Shown in pieces: positions 25,119 to 34,461 of a stretch of DNA of 64,000 nucleotides. Below the pieces are notes generated by a model that saw only the letters and a list, made by a program, of their open reading frames with translations, was not told the DNA's origin and made no database searches. Within the stretch, counting starts at the first letter, position 1, and every line of letters starts with the position of its first letter. This DNA is from Niveispirillum irakense DSM 11586 (GTDB lineage Bacteria > Pseudomonadota > Alphaproteobacteria > Azospirillales > Azospirillaceae). The position numbers were made by a program, and so were the translations under genes. Location: NCBI RefSeq assembly GCF_000429645.1, contig NZ_KE386934.1, positions 1-64,000 on the forward strand, written 5' to 3'.

Positions 25119-27869
25119 TTATGACGGCTCCTGACCCGTTTCCGGCACAGCGACATCGTCGCCATTCTCCGGCTCCTCCGTGCCGTCATCTTCCAGACGG
25201 GCAACAGAGACGACCCGTTCCTCTCCATTCAGACGGAACAGGGTGACCCCCTTGCTCTTACGGCCGGTCAGGCGAATATCATGCACGGGCATGCGGATCA
25301 CCTGACCGGAGTCGCTGACCATCATCAACTGATCGCTATCATTGATGGGGAACACGGCAGCAATCGCCTTGTTGCGGTCGCCCATATCCATGTTCCAGAT
25401 GCCCTGGCCGCCGCGACCGGTCAGCCGGTATTCATAAGCCGAGCTGCGCTTGCCGAACCCTTGTTCGGAAACGATCAGGATGAACTGCTCGCGCGCCTGC
25501 ATCTCGGCGAATTTCTCATCCGACAGGGCTTCTCCCCCTTCAGCGGATTCGGTTTCGACATCGGCGCTGTCGTCCCCTTCTTCCCCTTCCAGGCGACGCA
25601 ATTCACGCGACCGCTTCAGGTAGGCATCCCGCTCCTCCGCCGTATAGTCGGTATGATGCAGGATCGACATGCCGATCACTTCATCACCCTCTGCCAGACG
25701 AATGCCGCGCACGCCGGTAGAGGTGCGACCACTGAACACGCGGACTTCTGCCACGTCAAAGCGGATGCAGCGTCCCAGACGGGTGGAGATCAGCACATCG
25801 TCCATTTCACCGCAGGTGCGGACCGCGATCAGCCGCTCTCCCTCTTCCTCCAGCTTCATGGCGATCAGGCCATTGGCACGGATATTCTGGAAGTCGGACA
25901 GTTTGTTACGGCGGATGCCGCCCCGGCTGGTGGCAAAGACGATCTGCAGGCTATCCCAGCTCGTCTCATCCTCCGGCATGGGCATGACGGTGGAGATGGT
26001 CTCCCCCTCCTCCAGCGGCAGCAGGTTGACCAGGGCCTTGCCGCGGGTCTGTGGCGTACCCTGGGGCAGACGCCACACTTTCAGCTTATGGACAATGCCC
26101 CGGCTGGTGAAGAACAGCATGGGCGTATGGGTATTGGCGACGAACAGATCGGAGACCGTATCCTCCGCCTTCAAGTTCATACCGGAGCGGCCTTTGCCAC
26201 CACGGGCCTGGGCACGGTATGTTGATACCGGCACGCGCTTGATATAGCCGCCCTGGGTAACAATGACGACCATATCCTCGCGCTGGATCAGGTCTTCGAT
26301 ATCGCTCTCGAACTCCGAATCTTCGATCGTCGTGCGGCGCGGTGTGGCGAAGCGGGCCTTCATCTCCCCCAACTCGTTGCGCAGGATATCCAGCAGCAAC
26401 GAACGGTCGGACAGGACGGCCAGGAAATGCTTGATCTGATCGGTAACGCCGGTCAGTTCCTCGCCGATTTTGTCGCGTTCCAGCCCGGTCAGGCGATGCA
26501 GGCGCAGGTCCAGGATGGCGCGGGCCTGGATTTCCGACAGCTTGTAAGTGCCAGCGTCAGAAATGCCACGGCCCGGCTCGTCGATCAGGGCGATCAGCGG
26601 TGCCACGTCATGGGCAGGCCAATCATGCGCCATCATCTGCTCACGCGCCGTCTGCGGATCGGGCGCGTTGCGGATCAGGGCGATCATGTCGTCGATATTG
26701 GCGACGGCCACGGCCAGACCGACCAAGGTATGGGCGCGTTCACGCGCCTTGCCCAGTTCAAATTCGGTCCGGCGGGTGATGACCTGTTCGCGGAAACGGA
26801 CAAAGGCGGCAATGATGGCCTGCAGGTCCATCAACTCCGGTCGGCCGCCATTCAGCGCCAGCATATTGACGCCGAAACTGGTCTGCAGCGCCGTGTGCCG
26901 GTAAAGCTGCGCCAGCACCACGTCAGGCACGGCATCACGCTTCAGTTCCACCACCACGCGCACGCCGTCGCGGTCGGATTCGTCGCGAACGTCGCTGATA
27001 CCCTCAACCAGCTTTTCATTCACGCATTCAGCAATGCGTTCCAGCAGCTTGGCCTTATTGACCTGGAAGGGAATCTCGGTGGCGACGATGGCCCAGCGAT
27101 CCTTGCGGATCTCCTCCACCTCCGTCCGGGCGCGCATGATCACGCTGCCACGGCCGGTATGGAAGGCGGAACGGATGCCGGACCGACCGAGAATCAGCGC
27201 GCCGGTCGGGAAATCCGGGCCGGGCACAATCTCCATCAGTTCTTCGATGGAGATGTCGGGATTTTCGATATAGGCGATACAGGCGTCGATCACCTCCCCC
27301 AGATTATGGGGGGGGATGTTGGTCGCCATGCCCACCGCGATACCACCGGCGCCATTGACCAGCAGATTGGGGAACTTGGCTGGCAGAACCGTCGGCTCTT
27401 CCAGTGATTCGTCGTAGTTGGCCTGGAAATCGACCGTTTCCTTGTCGATATCATCCAGCATGAATTCCGCCACCTTGGCGAGACGCGCCTCGGTGTAACG
27501 CATGGCCGCCGCAGCGTCGCCGTCCATGGAACCGTAGTTGCCCTGGCCATCGACCAGGGGGAGGCGCATGGAAAAATCCTGCGCCATGCGGACCATGGCG
27601 TCATAAATCGCGCTGTCGCCGTGCGGATGGTATTTACCCATCACGTCACCGACGATACGCGCCGACTTCTTATAGGGTTTGGTGCTGTCGTAGCCGCCTT
27701 CCTTCATGGCGTAAAGGATGCGGCGATGCACCGGTTTCAACCCATCGCGAACATCCGGCAGCGCACGGCTGACAATCACGCTCATGGCGTAATCGAGGTA
27801 CGAACGCCGCATCTCATCTTCGATGGTGATGGGCGAGATATCGGACGGCAGAGCGGGCGAAGAAGTCAC
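25119..27869 (-). CDS. gyrA: DNA gyrase subunit A
   Basis: The 916-residue GyrA has the catalytic tyrosine in [11 protein letters not shown] and the quinolone region [19 protein letters not shown], with Ser and Asp at the positions equivalent to E. coli 83 and 87 (the sensitive state). The C-terminal beta-pinwheel is interrupted by an acidic insertion near 25500-25615. The GyrA box reads QARGGKG (26190-26210), where the usual form is Q-R/K-RGG-R/K-G. I chose GTG 27869: the frame runs to 27962, but a terminator-like hairpin (27904-27926) lies inside that extension. No good ribosome site is visible at GTG, so the start is only probable. Confidence 0.95.
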   Translation of the reverse strand: MTSSPALPSDISPITIEDEMRRSYLDYAMSVIVSRALPDVRDGLKPVHRRILYAMKEGGYDSTKPYKKSARIVGDVMGKYHPHGDSAIYDAMVRMAQDFSMRLPLVDGQGNYGSMDGDAAAAMRYTEARLAKVAEFMLDDIDKETVDFQANYDESLEEPTVLPAKFPNLLVNGAGGIAVGMATNIPPHNLGEVIDACIAYIENPDISIEELMEIVPGPDFPTGALILGRSGIRSAFHTGRGSVIMRARTEVEEIRKDRWAIVATEIPFQVNKAKLLERIAECVNEKLVEGISDVRDESDRDGVRVVVELKRDAVPDVVLAQLYRHTALQTSFGVNMLALNGGRPELMDLQAIIAAFVRFREQVITRRTEFELGKARERAHTLVGLAVAVANIDDMIALIRNAPDPQTAREQMMAHDWPAHDVAPLIALIDEPGRGISDAGTYKLSEIQARAILDLRLHRLTGLERDKIGEELTGVTDQIKHFLAVLSDRSLLLDILRNELGEMKARFATPRRTTIEDSEFESDIEDLIQREDMVVIVTQGGYIKRVPVSTYRAQARGGKGRSGMNLKAEDTVSDLFVANTHTPMLFFTSRGIVHKLKVWRLPQGTPQTRGKALVNLLPLEEGETISTVMPMPEDETSWDSLQIVFATSRGGIRRNKLSDFQNIRANGLIAMKLEEEGERLIAVRTCGEMDDVLISTRLGRCIRFDVAEVRVFSGRTSTGVRGIRLAEGDEVIGMSILHHTDYTAEERDAYLKRSRELRRLEGEEGDDSADVETESAEGGEALSDEKFAEMQAREQFILIVSEQGFGKRSSAYEYRLTGRGGQGIWNMDMGDRNKAIAAVFPINDSDQLMMVSDSGQVIRMPVHDIRLTGRKSKGVTLFRLNGEERVVSVARLEDDGTEEPENGDDVAVPETGQEPS

Positions 27870-27894
27870 CGAGCGGAACTCGTCATTACGGGGC

Positions 27895-27926
27895 GGAAAA
27901 CGAAGCCGCCGGCCAAACCGGCGGCA
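27895..27926 (-). terminator. Terminator-like hairpin between the MATE gene and gyrA
   Basis: GCCGCCGG and CCGGCGGC flank a 5-nt loop (about 27905-27925), forming a perfect 8-bp GC stem. On the minus strand it is followed by TTCGTTTT. It sits about 60 bases past the MATE stop and upstream of the GTG proposed for gyrA, separating the two transcripts. Confidence 0.75.
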
Positions 27927-27981
27927 GGCAGCCCTTGTAGCATCATTCGCGGATGCGAACAATCAAAGGGCCACCTCCCCC

Positions 27982-29340
27982 TCAAGCCCGGCGCGAAAGC
28001 CACCAGAAACGCAGGCTGAGAACGGCGACGGAGAAGAGGCTGGCGATGAAGATTGCCTCGAACAGGCCCATCACACCCCGCCCCAGCGGCACAGCCAAGG
28101 CCCACCCCAGGGGAATCATGATCAGGTAATAGCTGATGACATGAAGGATGGTCGGCATCCAGGTATCGCTGCGCCCCCGCAGCGCCTGGGCCATCACCAC
28201 CTGTCCCCCATCGGCCACCAGCAGCCAGGCGCTGAAAGCAATCAGCGGGGCTGTCACCAGCACCAGGGCGGCATCATTGGTGAACTGGCTGGCAATCCAG
28301 GTCGGTGCCCCCAGGAAGAAGGCCCCGACGAGGCAGAGGATGAAACTGGTAACCCCCAGACCGGTCCAGCCGGCCAGCACCATTTCCTGCCGGTCACCAG
28401 CACCATAGGCGTTGCCGACCCGTACCGCCGTGCCTGAAGCCAGCCCCAAGGCGCACATAAAGGGCAAGGCAATCAGGTTCAGCCCGATTGTGTAGGCCCC
28501 CACGGCATCGCTGCCCAACCAACCAGCGAACAGACCCAGCGCCGCAAAGGCTGAGCCTTCCACCATGTTGGACATGCCACCGGCATAGCCGATGCGCCGC
28601 TGCCCCCCTGTGCCAGACCACCAGCCCTTGAAGGTACCCCGTACACCCCATTGGTCTCGCAGAGGGTGGTTCCAGACGTAATAGATCAGCCCGATGGCTG
28701 CCAGCCAGCGCAGGATGGTGGTGGAACAGGCTGCCCCCGCCGCCCCCAGCGGCGGCAAACCGAAATGCCCCCAGACGAACACCCAGTTCAGCCCGACATT
28801 CAGCACATTGCCGATGATCATGGCGACCATGCCGGGGATGGGCCGCTTCAACCCTTCCAGATAAAGGGTGGTGGCAAAGTGAAGGGCAGCCGCCGGCATA
28901 CCCAAGGCGATGATCATCATCACCTTGCCCGCCCCCGCCGCCAGATCCGGCGCCTGTCCCGTCAACAACAGGAACTGTTCACCCAGCAGGCATAGCACCG
29001 CCACGCCAGCTCCCAGCAGAAAGGCATAGGGCAAAGCACGGCGCCAGATGCCGCCGGTTTCCCCGGTGGCGCCGCGTCCCACCTGCTGCGCCGTCATCAC
29101 CACGACGCCCAGCATCAACCCAACCAGCACGCCAACCATCACATTGACCGGCGTGTTGCCCAGCCCGTAATAGGCGAGTTCCTGCGCCCCGAAACGCCCG
29201 ACCATGATGGTATCCACCAGCGCCATCATGATGATGCCGGTGCGGGCGATGATGACAGGGATGGAGAGGCGGACCAGATCGCTCACATGGCGGCGGATGG
29301 TGCCAAGGGACGTTTGGTGAGTGGGGTTAGCTGGCAACAT
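27982..29340 (-). CDS. MATE family efflux transporter (NorM-like)
   Basis: A 452-residue protein with twelve predicted membrane segments and the internal twofold repeat of MATE transporters. Family hallmarks are the first helix with SIPVIIARTGIIMMALVDTIMVGRFG, TTLYLEGLKRPIPGM in the first half and GLASGTAVRVGNAYGAGD in the second. NorM-type members export cationic drugs by Na+ or H+ antiport; the substrate here is unknown. The frame extends 12 codons to ATG 29376, but those codons mostly end in A or T, unlike the gene, so 29340 is preferred. No strong ribosome site is visible at either start. A proline-rich mini-gene lies divergent to it. Confidence 0.9.
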   Translation of the reverse strand: MLPANPTHQTSLGTIRRHVSDLVRLSIPVIIARTGIIMMALVDTIMVGRFGAQELAYYGLGNTPVNVMVGVLVGLMLGVVVMTAQQVGRGATGETGGIWRRALPYAFLLGAGVAVLCLLGEQFLLLTGQAPDLAAGAGKVMMIIALGMPAAALHFATTLYLEGLKRPIPGMVAMIIGNVLNVGLNWVFVWGHFGLPPLGAAGAACSTTILRWLAAIGLIYYVWNHPLRDQWGVRGTFKGWWSGTGGQRRIGYAGGMSNMVEGSAFAALGLFAGWLGSDAVGAYTIGLNLIALPFMCALGLASGTAVRVGNAYGAGDRQEMVLAGWTGLGVTSFILCLVGAFFLGAPTWIASQFTNDAALVLVTAPLIAFSAWLLVADGGQVVMAQALRGRSDTWMPTILHVISYYLIMIPLGWALAVPLGRGVMGLFEAIFIASLFSVAVLSLRFWWLSRRA

Positions 29341-29484
29341 ATCAACACGAAATTCCGAAAGATGAATGCATCCCATATCGGAACTGTTGCGATATTGCCA
29401 TCCGAAATCCGTCTGTCCGACGGAACGCCCGCCCTCCCTTCCCGTTCAAAGAAAGACAGCACGGAACCGCAGAGGAAAAAGATC

Positions 29485-29676
29485 ATGGGTATCGTTCCCC
29501 CGCTTCCCGGTACGCCCGACCCCGGCAACACGGAAATGCCACCGCCGCCGGAACAGCCGATTCCCGGCCCCAGCAACCCGGGCGAATTGCCACCGGATGT
29601 GCAGGAACCCGACGTCCCCACGCCACCGGGCCCAAAGGAACCACCGAAACCCCCTTCCCCCCATCCGGCCCTTTGA
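29485..29676 (+). CDS. Short proline-rich protein of unknown function
   Basis: A 63-residue protein, nearly one third proline, with runs such as PPLPGTPDPG, MPPPPEQPIPGP and PPGPKEPPKPP. It has no signal peptide, membrane span or recognised motif. I chose ATG 29485 because GAGG stands about nine bases upstream and because the upstream part of the frame (29287-29484) has different codon use and would run into the divergent MATE gene's start region. The strong terminator at 29696-29728 immediately after its stop supports a real, separately transcribed mini-gene. Function unknown. Confidence 0.6.
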   Translation: MGIVPPLPGTPDPGNTEMPPPPEQPIPGPSNPGELPPDVQEPDVPTPPGPKEPPKPPSPHPAL

Positions 29677-29695
29677 CAGGGTGACACCCCCCAAG

Positions 29696-29728
29696 GCGGT
29701 GGTGCTTCAAGGCACTACCGCTTTTTTT
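29696..29728 (+). terminator. Rho-independent terminator after the proline-rich gene
   Basis: GCGGTGGTGC (29696-29705) pairs with GCACTACCGC (29712-29721) with one G-U pair and a 6-nt loop, then seven T residues (29722-29728). A textbook intrinsic terminator 20 bases past the stop. Confidence 0.9.
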
Positions 29729-29799
29729 GTCCTTAAGGCACAGGGCTATGCAGAGGCGGCGCTTGACGGCGGGCGACCCGCGGGCCAAACCCTGCACCC

Positions 29800-31152
29800 A
29801 TGACACAGCACAGCCCCATCCATGTGATCGGCGGCGGTATGGCAGGCAGCGAGGCGGCCTGGCAGATCGCGCAAGCCGGTATCCCCGTGATCCTGCACGA
29901 AATGCGCCCCGTGGTGAAAACGGATGCGCACCAGACGGAGCATCTGGCCGAACTGGTCTGCTCCAACTCCTTCCGGTCTGACGATGCGGAATATAACGCC
30001 GTCGGGCTGCTGCATGAGGAGATGCGCCGCTGCGGGTCGCTGATCATGGCCGCCGCCGACGAGCATAAGGTGCCGGCCGGCGGCGCGCTTGCAGTGGATC
30101 GCGATCATTTCGCCGCCAAGGTGACGGAAAAGCTGACCACTCACCCCCTGGTGACGCTGGAGCGCGGCGAGGTTGCCGGCCTGCCCCCGGAAGAATGGGA
30201 CAATGTGGTGGTGGCCACCGGCCCGCTGACCAGCATGAAGCTGGCGGAAGCCATCCGCGCCTTTACCGGCGAGGAGCAGTTGAGCTTTTTCGACGCCATC
30301 GCCCCCATCGTGCATACGGACAGCATCGACCTGTCCAAGGCCTGGTTCCAGTCGCGCTATGACAAGGTCGGCCCGGGCGGTACGGGCAAGGATTATATCA
30401 ACTGCGCCATGGACAAGGAGCAGTACGAAGCCTTCATCCAGGCCCTGATTGATGGCGAGAAGGGCGACTTCAAGGAATGGGAAAAGAACACGCCCTATTT
30501 CGAGGGCTGCCTGCCGATCGAGGTGATGGCCGAACGCGGCGTGGATACGCTGCGCTATGGCCCGATGAAGCCGGTGGGCCTGACCAACCCGCATACGGGC
30601 AAGCGCCCCTATGCTGTGGTGCAGTTGCGCCAGGATAATGCGCTGGGCACGCTGTATAATCTGGTCGGGTTCCAGACTAAGCTGAAATATGCCGAACAGG
30701 TGCGGGTCTTCCGCATGATCCCGGGCCTGGAGAATGCGGAATTTGCCCGTCTGGGCGGGCTGCACCGCAATACCTTTATCAATTCTCCGCGTCTGCTGGA
30801 TGGGGCGCTGCGCCTGAAATCCATGCCGCGCCTGCGTTTTGCCGGTCAGATCACGGGCTGCGAGGGCTATGTGGAGAGTGCAGCCGTGGGTCTGCTGGCC
30901 GGCCGCTTCGCCGTTGCCGACCGCACAGGCGCCACGCCCTCCACCCCGCCACGGACCACGGCGCTGGGTGCCTTGCTTGCCCACATTACCGGAGGCGCGG
31001 AGGCGGAGACTTTCCAGCCGATGAATGTGAATTTCGGCCTGTTCCCGCCGGTAACAGAGCGCCAGCCCAATGGCAAGGAACTGCACGGCAAGGACCGCAA
31101 GCTGGCCTACAGCCGTCGTGCGCTGACCGATCTGACAGGATGGCTGGGGTAA
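29800..31152 (+). CDS. trmFO: Methylenetetrahydrofolate-tRNA-(uracil-5-)-methyltransferase TrmFO
   Basis: The 450-residue protein is TrmFO (formerly Gid), the folate- and FAD-dependent enzyme that makes ribothymidine at position 54 of tRNA. It begins with the FAD-binding loop [17 protein letters not shown]. It has the family signatures [27 protein letters not shown] and GLLHEEMRR, and a C-terminal [22 protein letters not shown]. Length is typical. Two tandem hairpins follow its stop (31170-31203 and 31216-31242) before the convergent pspC. The gene is monocistronic behind the proline-rich gene's terminator. Confidence 0.96.
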   Translation: MTQHSPIHVIGGGMAGSEAAWQIAQAGIPVILHEMRPVVKTDAHQTEHLAELVCSNSFRSDDAEYNAVGLLHEEMRRCGSLIMAAADEHKVPAGGALAVDRDHFAAKVTEKLTTHPLVTLERGEVAGLPPEEWDNVVVATGPLTSMKLAEAIRAFTGEEQLSFFDAIAPIVHTDSIDLSKAWFQSRYDKVGPGGTGKDYINCAMDKEQYEAFIQALIDGEKGDFKEWEKNTPYFEGCLPIEVMAERGVDTLRYGPMKPVGLTNPHTGKRPYAVVQLRQDNALGTLYNLVGFQTKLKYAEQVRVFRMIPGLENAEFARLGGLHRNTFINSPRLLDGALRLKSMPRLRFAGQITGCEGYVESAAVGLLAGRFAVADRTGATPSTPPRTTALGALLAHITGGAEAETFQPMNVNFGLFPPVTERQPNGKELHGKDRKLAYSRRALTDLTGWLG

Positions 31153-31169
31153 AAGACCGCCAATGCCGC

Positions 31170-31203
31170 AAGGGGTATCGGTCATTCTGATCCGACACCC
31201 CTT
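31170..31203. terminator. First of two tandem hairpins between trmFO and pspC
   Basis: AAGGGGTATCGG (31170-31181) pairs with CCGACACCCCTT (31192-31203) with a single mismatch and a 10-nt loop. No T-tract follows directly. It may act with the second hairpin as a bidirectional barrier between the two convergent units. Confidence 0.55.
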
Positions 31204-31215
31204 ATAAATAGGGAT

Positions 31216-31250
31216 ACGGGGCCCCCCACCAGGAGGCCCCGTTCCTTTTA
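31216..31250 (+). terminator. Terminator of trmFO
   Basis: ACGGGGCC (31216-31223) pairs with GGCCCCGT (31235-31242), followed on the plus strand by TTCCTTTT. It is the second of two tandem hairpins in the convergent gap with pspC. Confidence 0.75.
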
Positions 31251-31257
31251 GGGAAGA

Positions 31258-31539
31258 TTACCGGCGATACGGCTCATAATCCGGGCCGAAAGCGCGCTGA
31301 TAGCGGTCATAGCGGGCCACCGGACGACGCGACAGCACCATGGCGGCGATGAAGTAGGCGATCAGGGTCGGGCCGGTCAGGAAGATCAGGCCCAGCACCG
31401 CAATCATGCGGGCAACCCAGGTCTTGATCCCGACCCATTCGGCAAAGCCGGCGCACACGCCACAGACCATGCCGTTGATGCTGTCCTTATAGAGCTTGTG
31501 GCTACGCACATTGTGGGCGAAGCGGTCGAAGCGGCTCAT
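31258..31539 (-). CDS. pspC: Phage shock protein C (PspC domain)
   Basis: This 93-residue protein carries the PspC domain: KLYKDSINGMVCGVCAGFAEWVG, followed by one long hydrophobic helix (about residues 43-68, MIAVLGLIFLTGPTLIAYFIAAMVL). PspC is an inner-membrane sensor/effector that recruits PspA under envelope stress (family knowledge). The C-terminal tail is rich in arginine and tyrosine. GGAGACAAGAGAG precedes the ATG. It is 60 bases downstream of pspA and the last gene of the unit driven by the sigma-54 promoter at 32511-32527. Confidence 0.92.
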   Translation of the reverse strand: MSRFDRFAHNVRSHKLYKDSINGMVCGVCAGFAEWVGIKTWVARMIAVLGLIFLTGPTLIAYFIAAMVLSRRPVARYDRYQRAFGPDYEPYRR

Positions 31540-31599
31540 CTCTCTTGTCTCCTTATCACAGGGTCATAGCTTCGGTCGCCTGTCCGGCGCCAGGGCGGT

Positions 31600-32274
31600 T
31601 CAGTCCGGCCGGGAACGGTCGGCCATCCGGCGCTTCAGCGCCTCCAGCTCGTCATTGACCTTCCCGTCATTCTCCAGCGCGGCGATTTCCTCCGACAAGG
31701 TGCGGGGGCGCCCCATGGTCAGGGCATCACCGGCCGCTTCCACCTTGTCGATCGTGCGGTCAACCTCATCACAGCGGGCCAGGGCCTCGTCCAGCCGGCC
31801 GTCGTAAAGCGCGCTGCGCGCCTTCAGCCGATCCACCGCACCCCGGTAGCGGGAAGCCAGAACACGGCGGCGGGCATGGGCCTCGGCCAGCTTCTCCTCC
31901 AGACTATGCGCATCAGCCTTCATGCTGCTGATCGCCTTATCCAGCGCCTCAACCTCACGATTGGTGGGCTCTGCGGCGCGGCGGATCTGTTCCCTGGCGG
32001 CCAGCGCGGCGCGGGCCAGATCTTCGCGCCCATGGGTCAGGGCCGTTTCAGCTTTGCGCTCCCAGTCCAGCATCTCGAACTCGGCCTCCCGCCAGTTGGC
32101 GGACAGTTCCTTACGTTCAGCGATCATCCGGACGGTGGCGCAACGCAGGTCGGACAGCGTGTCCTCCATCTCCCGGATGGCCTGGTTCAAGGTATGTTCG
32201 GGGTCTTCCGCCCGGTCCAGCAGGCTGGACAGATTGGCATTGATGACATCACCGATACGGTCGATCAGGCCCAT
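31600..32274 (-). CDS. pspA: Phage shock protein A (PspA/IM30)
   Basis: The 224-residue protein is PspA/IM30, the ESCRT-III-like coiled-coil membrane-repair protein. It has an amphipathic N-terminal helix (MGLIDRIGDVINANLSSLLDRAEDPEHTL), then long coiled coils across about residues 25-190. Length matches PspA (~222) rather than Vipp1. ATG 32274 has AAGGAG nine bases upstream; an in-frame TTG two codons earlier is rejected. It follows a 41-codon membrane gene and precedes pspC. No pspF-like activator is adjacent, so the sigma-54 activator must be elsewhere. Confidence 0.94.
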   Translation of the reverse strand: MGLIDRIGDVINANLSSLLDRAEDPEHTLNQAIREMEDTLSDLRCATVRMIAERKELSANWREAEFEMLDWERKAETALTHGREDLARAALAAREQIRRAAEPTNREVEALDKAISSMKADAHSLEEKLAEAHARRRVLASRYRGAVDRLKARSALYDGRLDEALARCDEVDRTIDKVEAAGDALTMGRPRTLSEEIAALENDGKVNDELEALKRRMADRSRPD

Positions 32275-32329
32275 GTCCAAAACTCCTTGCGCGATATCCA
32301 GGCAAAACAGCGACTTAACAAGTTCGGCG

Positions 32330-32455
32330 TCAGACGACGCTGGCCAGCGCCGCCACCAGCAACAAAGCCCAGCTCAGGACGGGGATCATCTCCATCAGGC
32401 CTTCGACAGTGGTGTCGTTGCTGGGATTGCGGCGGAGGAAGGTGGCGGTGCTCAT
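32330..32455 (-). CDS. 41-residue single-span membrane protein, first gene of the psp operon
   Basis: A 41-residue gene with GGAG about nine bases before ATG 32455. The N-terminal 20 residues are polar (MSTATFLRRNPSNDTTVEGL) and the rest is one hydrophobic segment, MIPVLSWALLLVAALASVV, which ends the protein inside the membrane. It lies between the sigma-54 promoter (about 45 bases of leader) and pspA, in the position pspB or a small regulator might occupy. It is shorter than PspB (~75) and lacks its leucine-rich coiled coil, so I do not call it pspB. A co-regulated membrane micro-protein is the best description. Confidence 0.65.
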   Translation of the reverse strand: MSTATFLRRNPSNDTTVEGLMEMIPVLSWALLLVAALASVV

Positions 32456-32510
32456 TTTAGTGCTCCATCGGGGCGTTTTGCGGCGGCCGGTGTGGCCATG
32501 CACCAGTAAA

Positions 32511-32527
32511 CGCAACAGGCGTGCCAA
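32511..32527 (-). promoter_or_regulatory. Sigma-54 (RpoN) promoter of the psp operon
   Basis: The minus strand reads TTGGCACGCCTGTTGCG. GG of the -24 element and GC of the -12 element are exactly 12 bases apart and both flanks match the consensus TGGCAC-N5-TTGC. A start near 32499 gives a leader of about 45 bases to the 41-aa gene. psp operons of other proteobacteria use sigma-54 with PspF, which supports the call. Confidence 0.88.
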
Positions 32528-32601
32528 GTTAATAAAACGGCGGAAATCCGCCAGTTCTCTATCAGGCAACGCAAAGAGCGGGCCGGGATGTTGGTCATTT
32601 A

Positions 32602-32630
32602 GGCGATCAAATCGCCAATTTCGCCAATTT
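32602..32630. promoter_or_regulatory. Possible enhancer region of the psp sigma-54 promoter
   Basis: GGCGAT-CAA-ATCGCC (32602-32616) is a perfect inverted repeat, and TCGCCAATTT occurs twice in tandem (32612-32621, 32621-32630). The block lies about 75-120 bases upstream of the -12 element, where activators of sigma-54 bind. The repeats are seen; activator binding is inferred. thrB's leader starts beside it on the other strand. Confidence 0.4.
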
Positions 32631-32738
32631 TGAAAAATGACAAACAACAGCTTGCCTGAAGCCCCGCTCGATCCACCGGCCTTTCCCTTCGCTGGAAGAT
32701 TGACCAGGGTGCCGGAACCGGTTACGCAAGGACCCATC

Positions 32739-33701
32739 ATGGCCGTCTATACCGAAGTATCCGATGAGGATGTCCGCGCCTTCGTGACCCAGTATGATCT
32801 GGGTGACGTGATTTCCTGTAAGGGGATCGCGGAGGGGGTGGAGAACTCCAACTTCCTGCTGGTCACTGACCAGGGCCCGCATATCCTGACCCTTTATGAG
32901 AAGCGGGTCGATCCGGCTGATCTGCCGTTTTTTCTCGGCCTGATGGACCATCTGGCTGCGCGCGGCCTATCCTGCCCACAGCCTGTTGCCGGACGCGACG
33001 GCGTGGCGTTACGGGAACTGTGCGGCCGTCCCGCCGTACTGGTCACGTTCCTGAAAGGCATGTGGCCCCGGCGCATCCAGACCGACCATTGTGCGGCCTT
33101 GGGTGAGGGGCTGGCGCGGCTGCATATGGCTGGCGACGGCTTCACCCTGACCCGGCGCAACGCCCTGTCTGTCGAGGGCTGGCGGCCCCTGCTGGAAGCC
33201 AGCAGCGCCCGCGCGGATGAGGTGAAGCCCGGCCTTGCCGATATGCTGGCGACTGAACTGGCCTATCTGGAAAAGCACTGGCCGCAGGATGGCCTGCCGG
33301 CTGGCATCATCCATGCCGATCTCTTCCCGGATAATGTGTTTTTCCAGAATAACAAACTGTCCGGCCTGATTGATTTCTATTTCGCCTGCAATGACCTGCT
33401 GGCCTATGACGTGGCGATCTGCCTGAACGCCTGGTGTTTTGAGGCGGACGGCGCCTTCAATGTCACCAAGGCGCGGGCCCTGCTGGCCAATTATGACCGG
33501 ATCCGCCCGCTGACCCCGCAGGAGCGGGAAGCATTGCCCCTGCTGGCGCGTGGCAGCGCCATGCGGTTCCTCCTGACCCGGCTTTACGACTGGTTGAACA
33601 CGCCGCCAGGCGCGATGGTGAAACGCAAAGATCCGCTGGAATATCTGCACAAGCTGCGCTTCCATGCGCAGGTGCGCACGGTGAATGATTACGGATTCTG
33701 A
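32739..33701 (+). CDS. thrB: Homoserine kinase (ThrB2, aminoglycoside-phosphotransferase fold)
   Basis: The 320-residue protein is the APH-fold homoserine kinase used by many alphaproteobacteria in place of the GHMP-type ThrB. It has N-terminal [15 protein letters not shown] (ATP-binding strand region), the catalytic [13 protein letters not shown] near residue 190 and the metal-binding DFYFA about 20 residues later. It phosphorylates homoserine towards threonine. ATG 32739 follows AAGGA; the open frame upstream to 32637 overlaps the psp enhancer region and is rejected. rnhA starts five bases after its stop, so the two form an operon. Confidence 0.94.
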   Translation: MAVYTEVSDEDVRAFVTQYDLGDVISCKGIAEGVENSNFLLVTDQGPHILTLYEKRVDPADLPFFLGLMDHLAARGLSCPQPVAGRDGVALRELCGRPAVLVTFLKGMWPRRIQTDHCAALGEGLARLHMAGDGFTLTRRNALSVEGWRPLLEASSARADEVKPGLADMLATELAYLEKHWPQDGLPAGIIHADLFPDNVFFQNNKLSGLIDFYFACNDLLAYDVAICLNAWCFEADGAFNVTKARALLANYDRIRPLTPQEREALPLLARGSAMRFLLTRLYDWLNTPPGAMVKRKDPLEYLHKLRFHAQVRTVNDYGF

Positions 33702-33706
33702 CAGCA

Positions 33707-34180
33707 ATGACCGATAGCGCCAGCGACGATAACAGCGTCGATATTTTCACCGATGGCGCCTGCTCCGGCAATCCGGGGCCGGGCGGATGGGGCGCCATCC
33801 TGCGCTGGCGCGGGGTGGAAAAGGAATTCAAGGGCGGGGAACTCCACACCACCAACAACCGGATGGAACTGCTGGCCGCGATCAGCGCCCTGGAAGCGTT
33901 GAAACGCCCCCTGCCCGTCCGGCTCCATACCGACAGCCAATATGTGAAAAACGGGATAACCACCTGGATTCATGGCTGGAAGAAGAATGGCTGGCGCACC
34001 GCCAGCAAAGACCCGGTGAAGAATGATGATCTCTGGCGCCGGCTGGATGAGTTGGTCAGCCGTCATCAGGTGGAATTCCACTGGGTGAAAGGCCATGCCG
34101 GCCACCCGGAGAATGAACGCGCAGACCAACTGGCCCGCGATGGGCTGCGTGAGGCGCGGGAAGCCGACGCAGCGGTTTAG
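33707..34180 (+). CDS. rnhA: Ribonuclease HI
   Basis: The 157-residue protein is RNase HI, which removes RNA from RNA-DNA hybrids. The four catalytic acids are visible: D in [16 protein letters not shown] in [11 protein letters not shown] in [11 protein letters not shown] and D in NERADQLAR; the basic protrusion [12 protein letters not shown] and the histidine in [11 protein letters not shown] are also present. It sits five bases after thrB. Immediately after its stop a tandem 15-base repeat (34197-34227) and a sharp fall in GC mark the edge of an AT-rich segment. Confidence 0.97.
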   Translation: MTDSASDDNSVDIFTDGACSGNPGPGGWGAILRWRGVEKEFKGGELHTTNNRMELLAAISALEALKRPLPVRLHTDSQYVKNGITTWIHGWKKNGWRTASKDPVKNDDLWRRLDELVSRHQVEFHWVKGHAGHPENERADQLARDGLREAREADAAV

Positions 34181-34196
34181 CAAAGCGTTGGCACCC

Positions 34197-34227
34197 TTTA
34201 TCCCAATCGGTATTTATCCCAATCGGT
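34197..34227. repeat. Tandem 15-bp direct repeat at the edge of the AT-rich insert
   Basis: TTTATCCCAATCGGT occurs at 34197-34211 and again at 34213-34227, one base apart. It starts 17 bases past the rnhA stop where base composition changes. The rest of 34228-34461 is AT-rich and shows no gene that I can support. Confidence 0.85.
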
Positions 34228-34461
34228 CAATGTTTCCTAAACTTCCGACCCGATATGCCTTGAGATGGAACCCTGTGACTCCGAAGAACCGTGCAATTGC
34301 CTGCAAGACACGATTACCGACTCATACAATGATTCTAACGGAGTAGATTGCAAATCGACTCTATAACAGATTATACAGGCGTCGGTAAAATCAAGCCAGG
34401 CGTTTACGGTGAGTTATCAGTTTGACTTATTTTACCTGTCTGCAATGCCTAGGAATAGCAA

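Noticed and set aside
29287-29484. Upstream extension of the proline-rich mini-gene
   Set aside because: It crosses the start of the divergent MATE gene, has different codon use, and has no ribosome site, whereas ATG 29485 has one.
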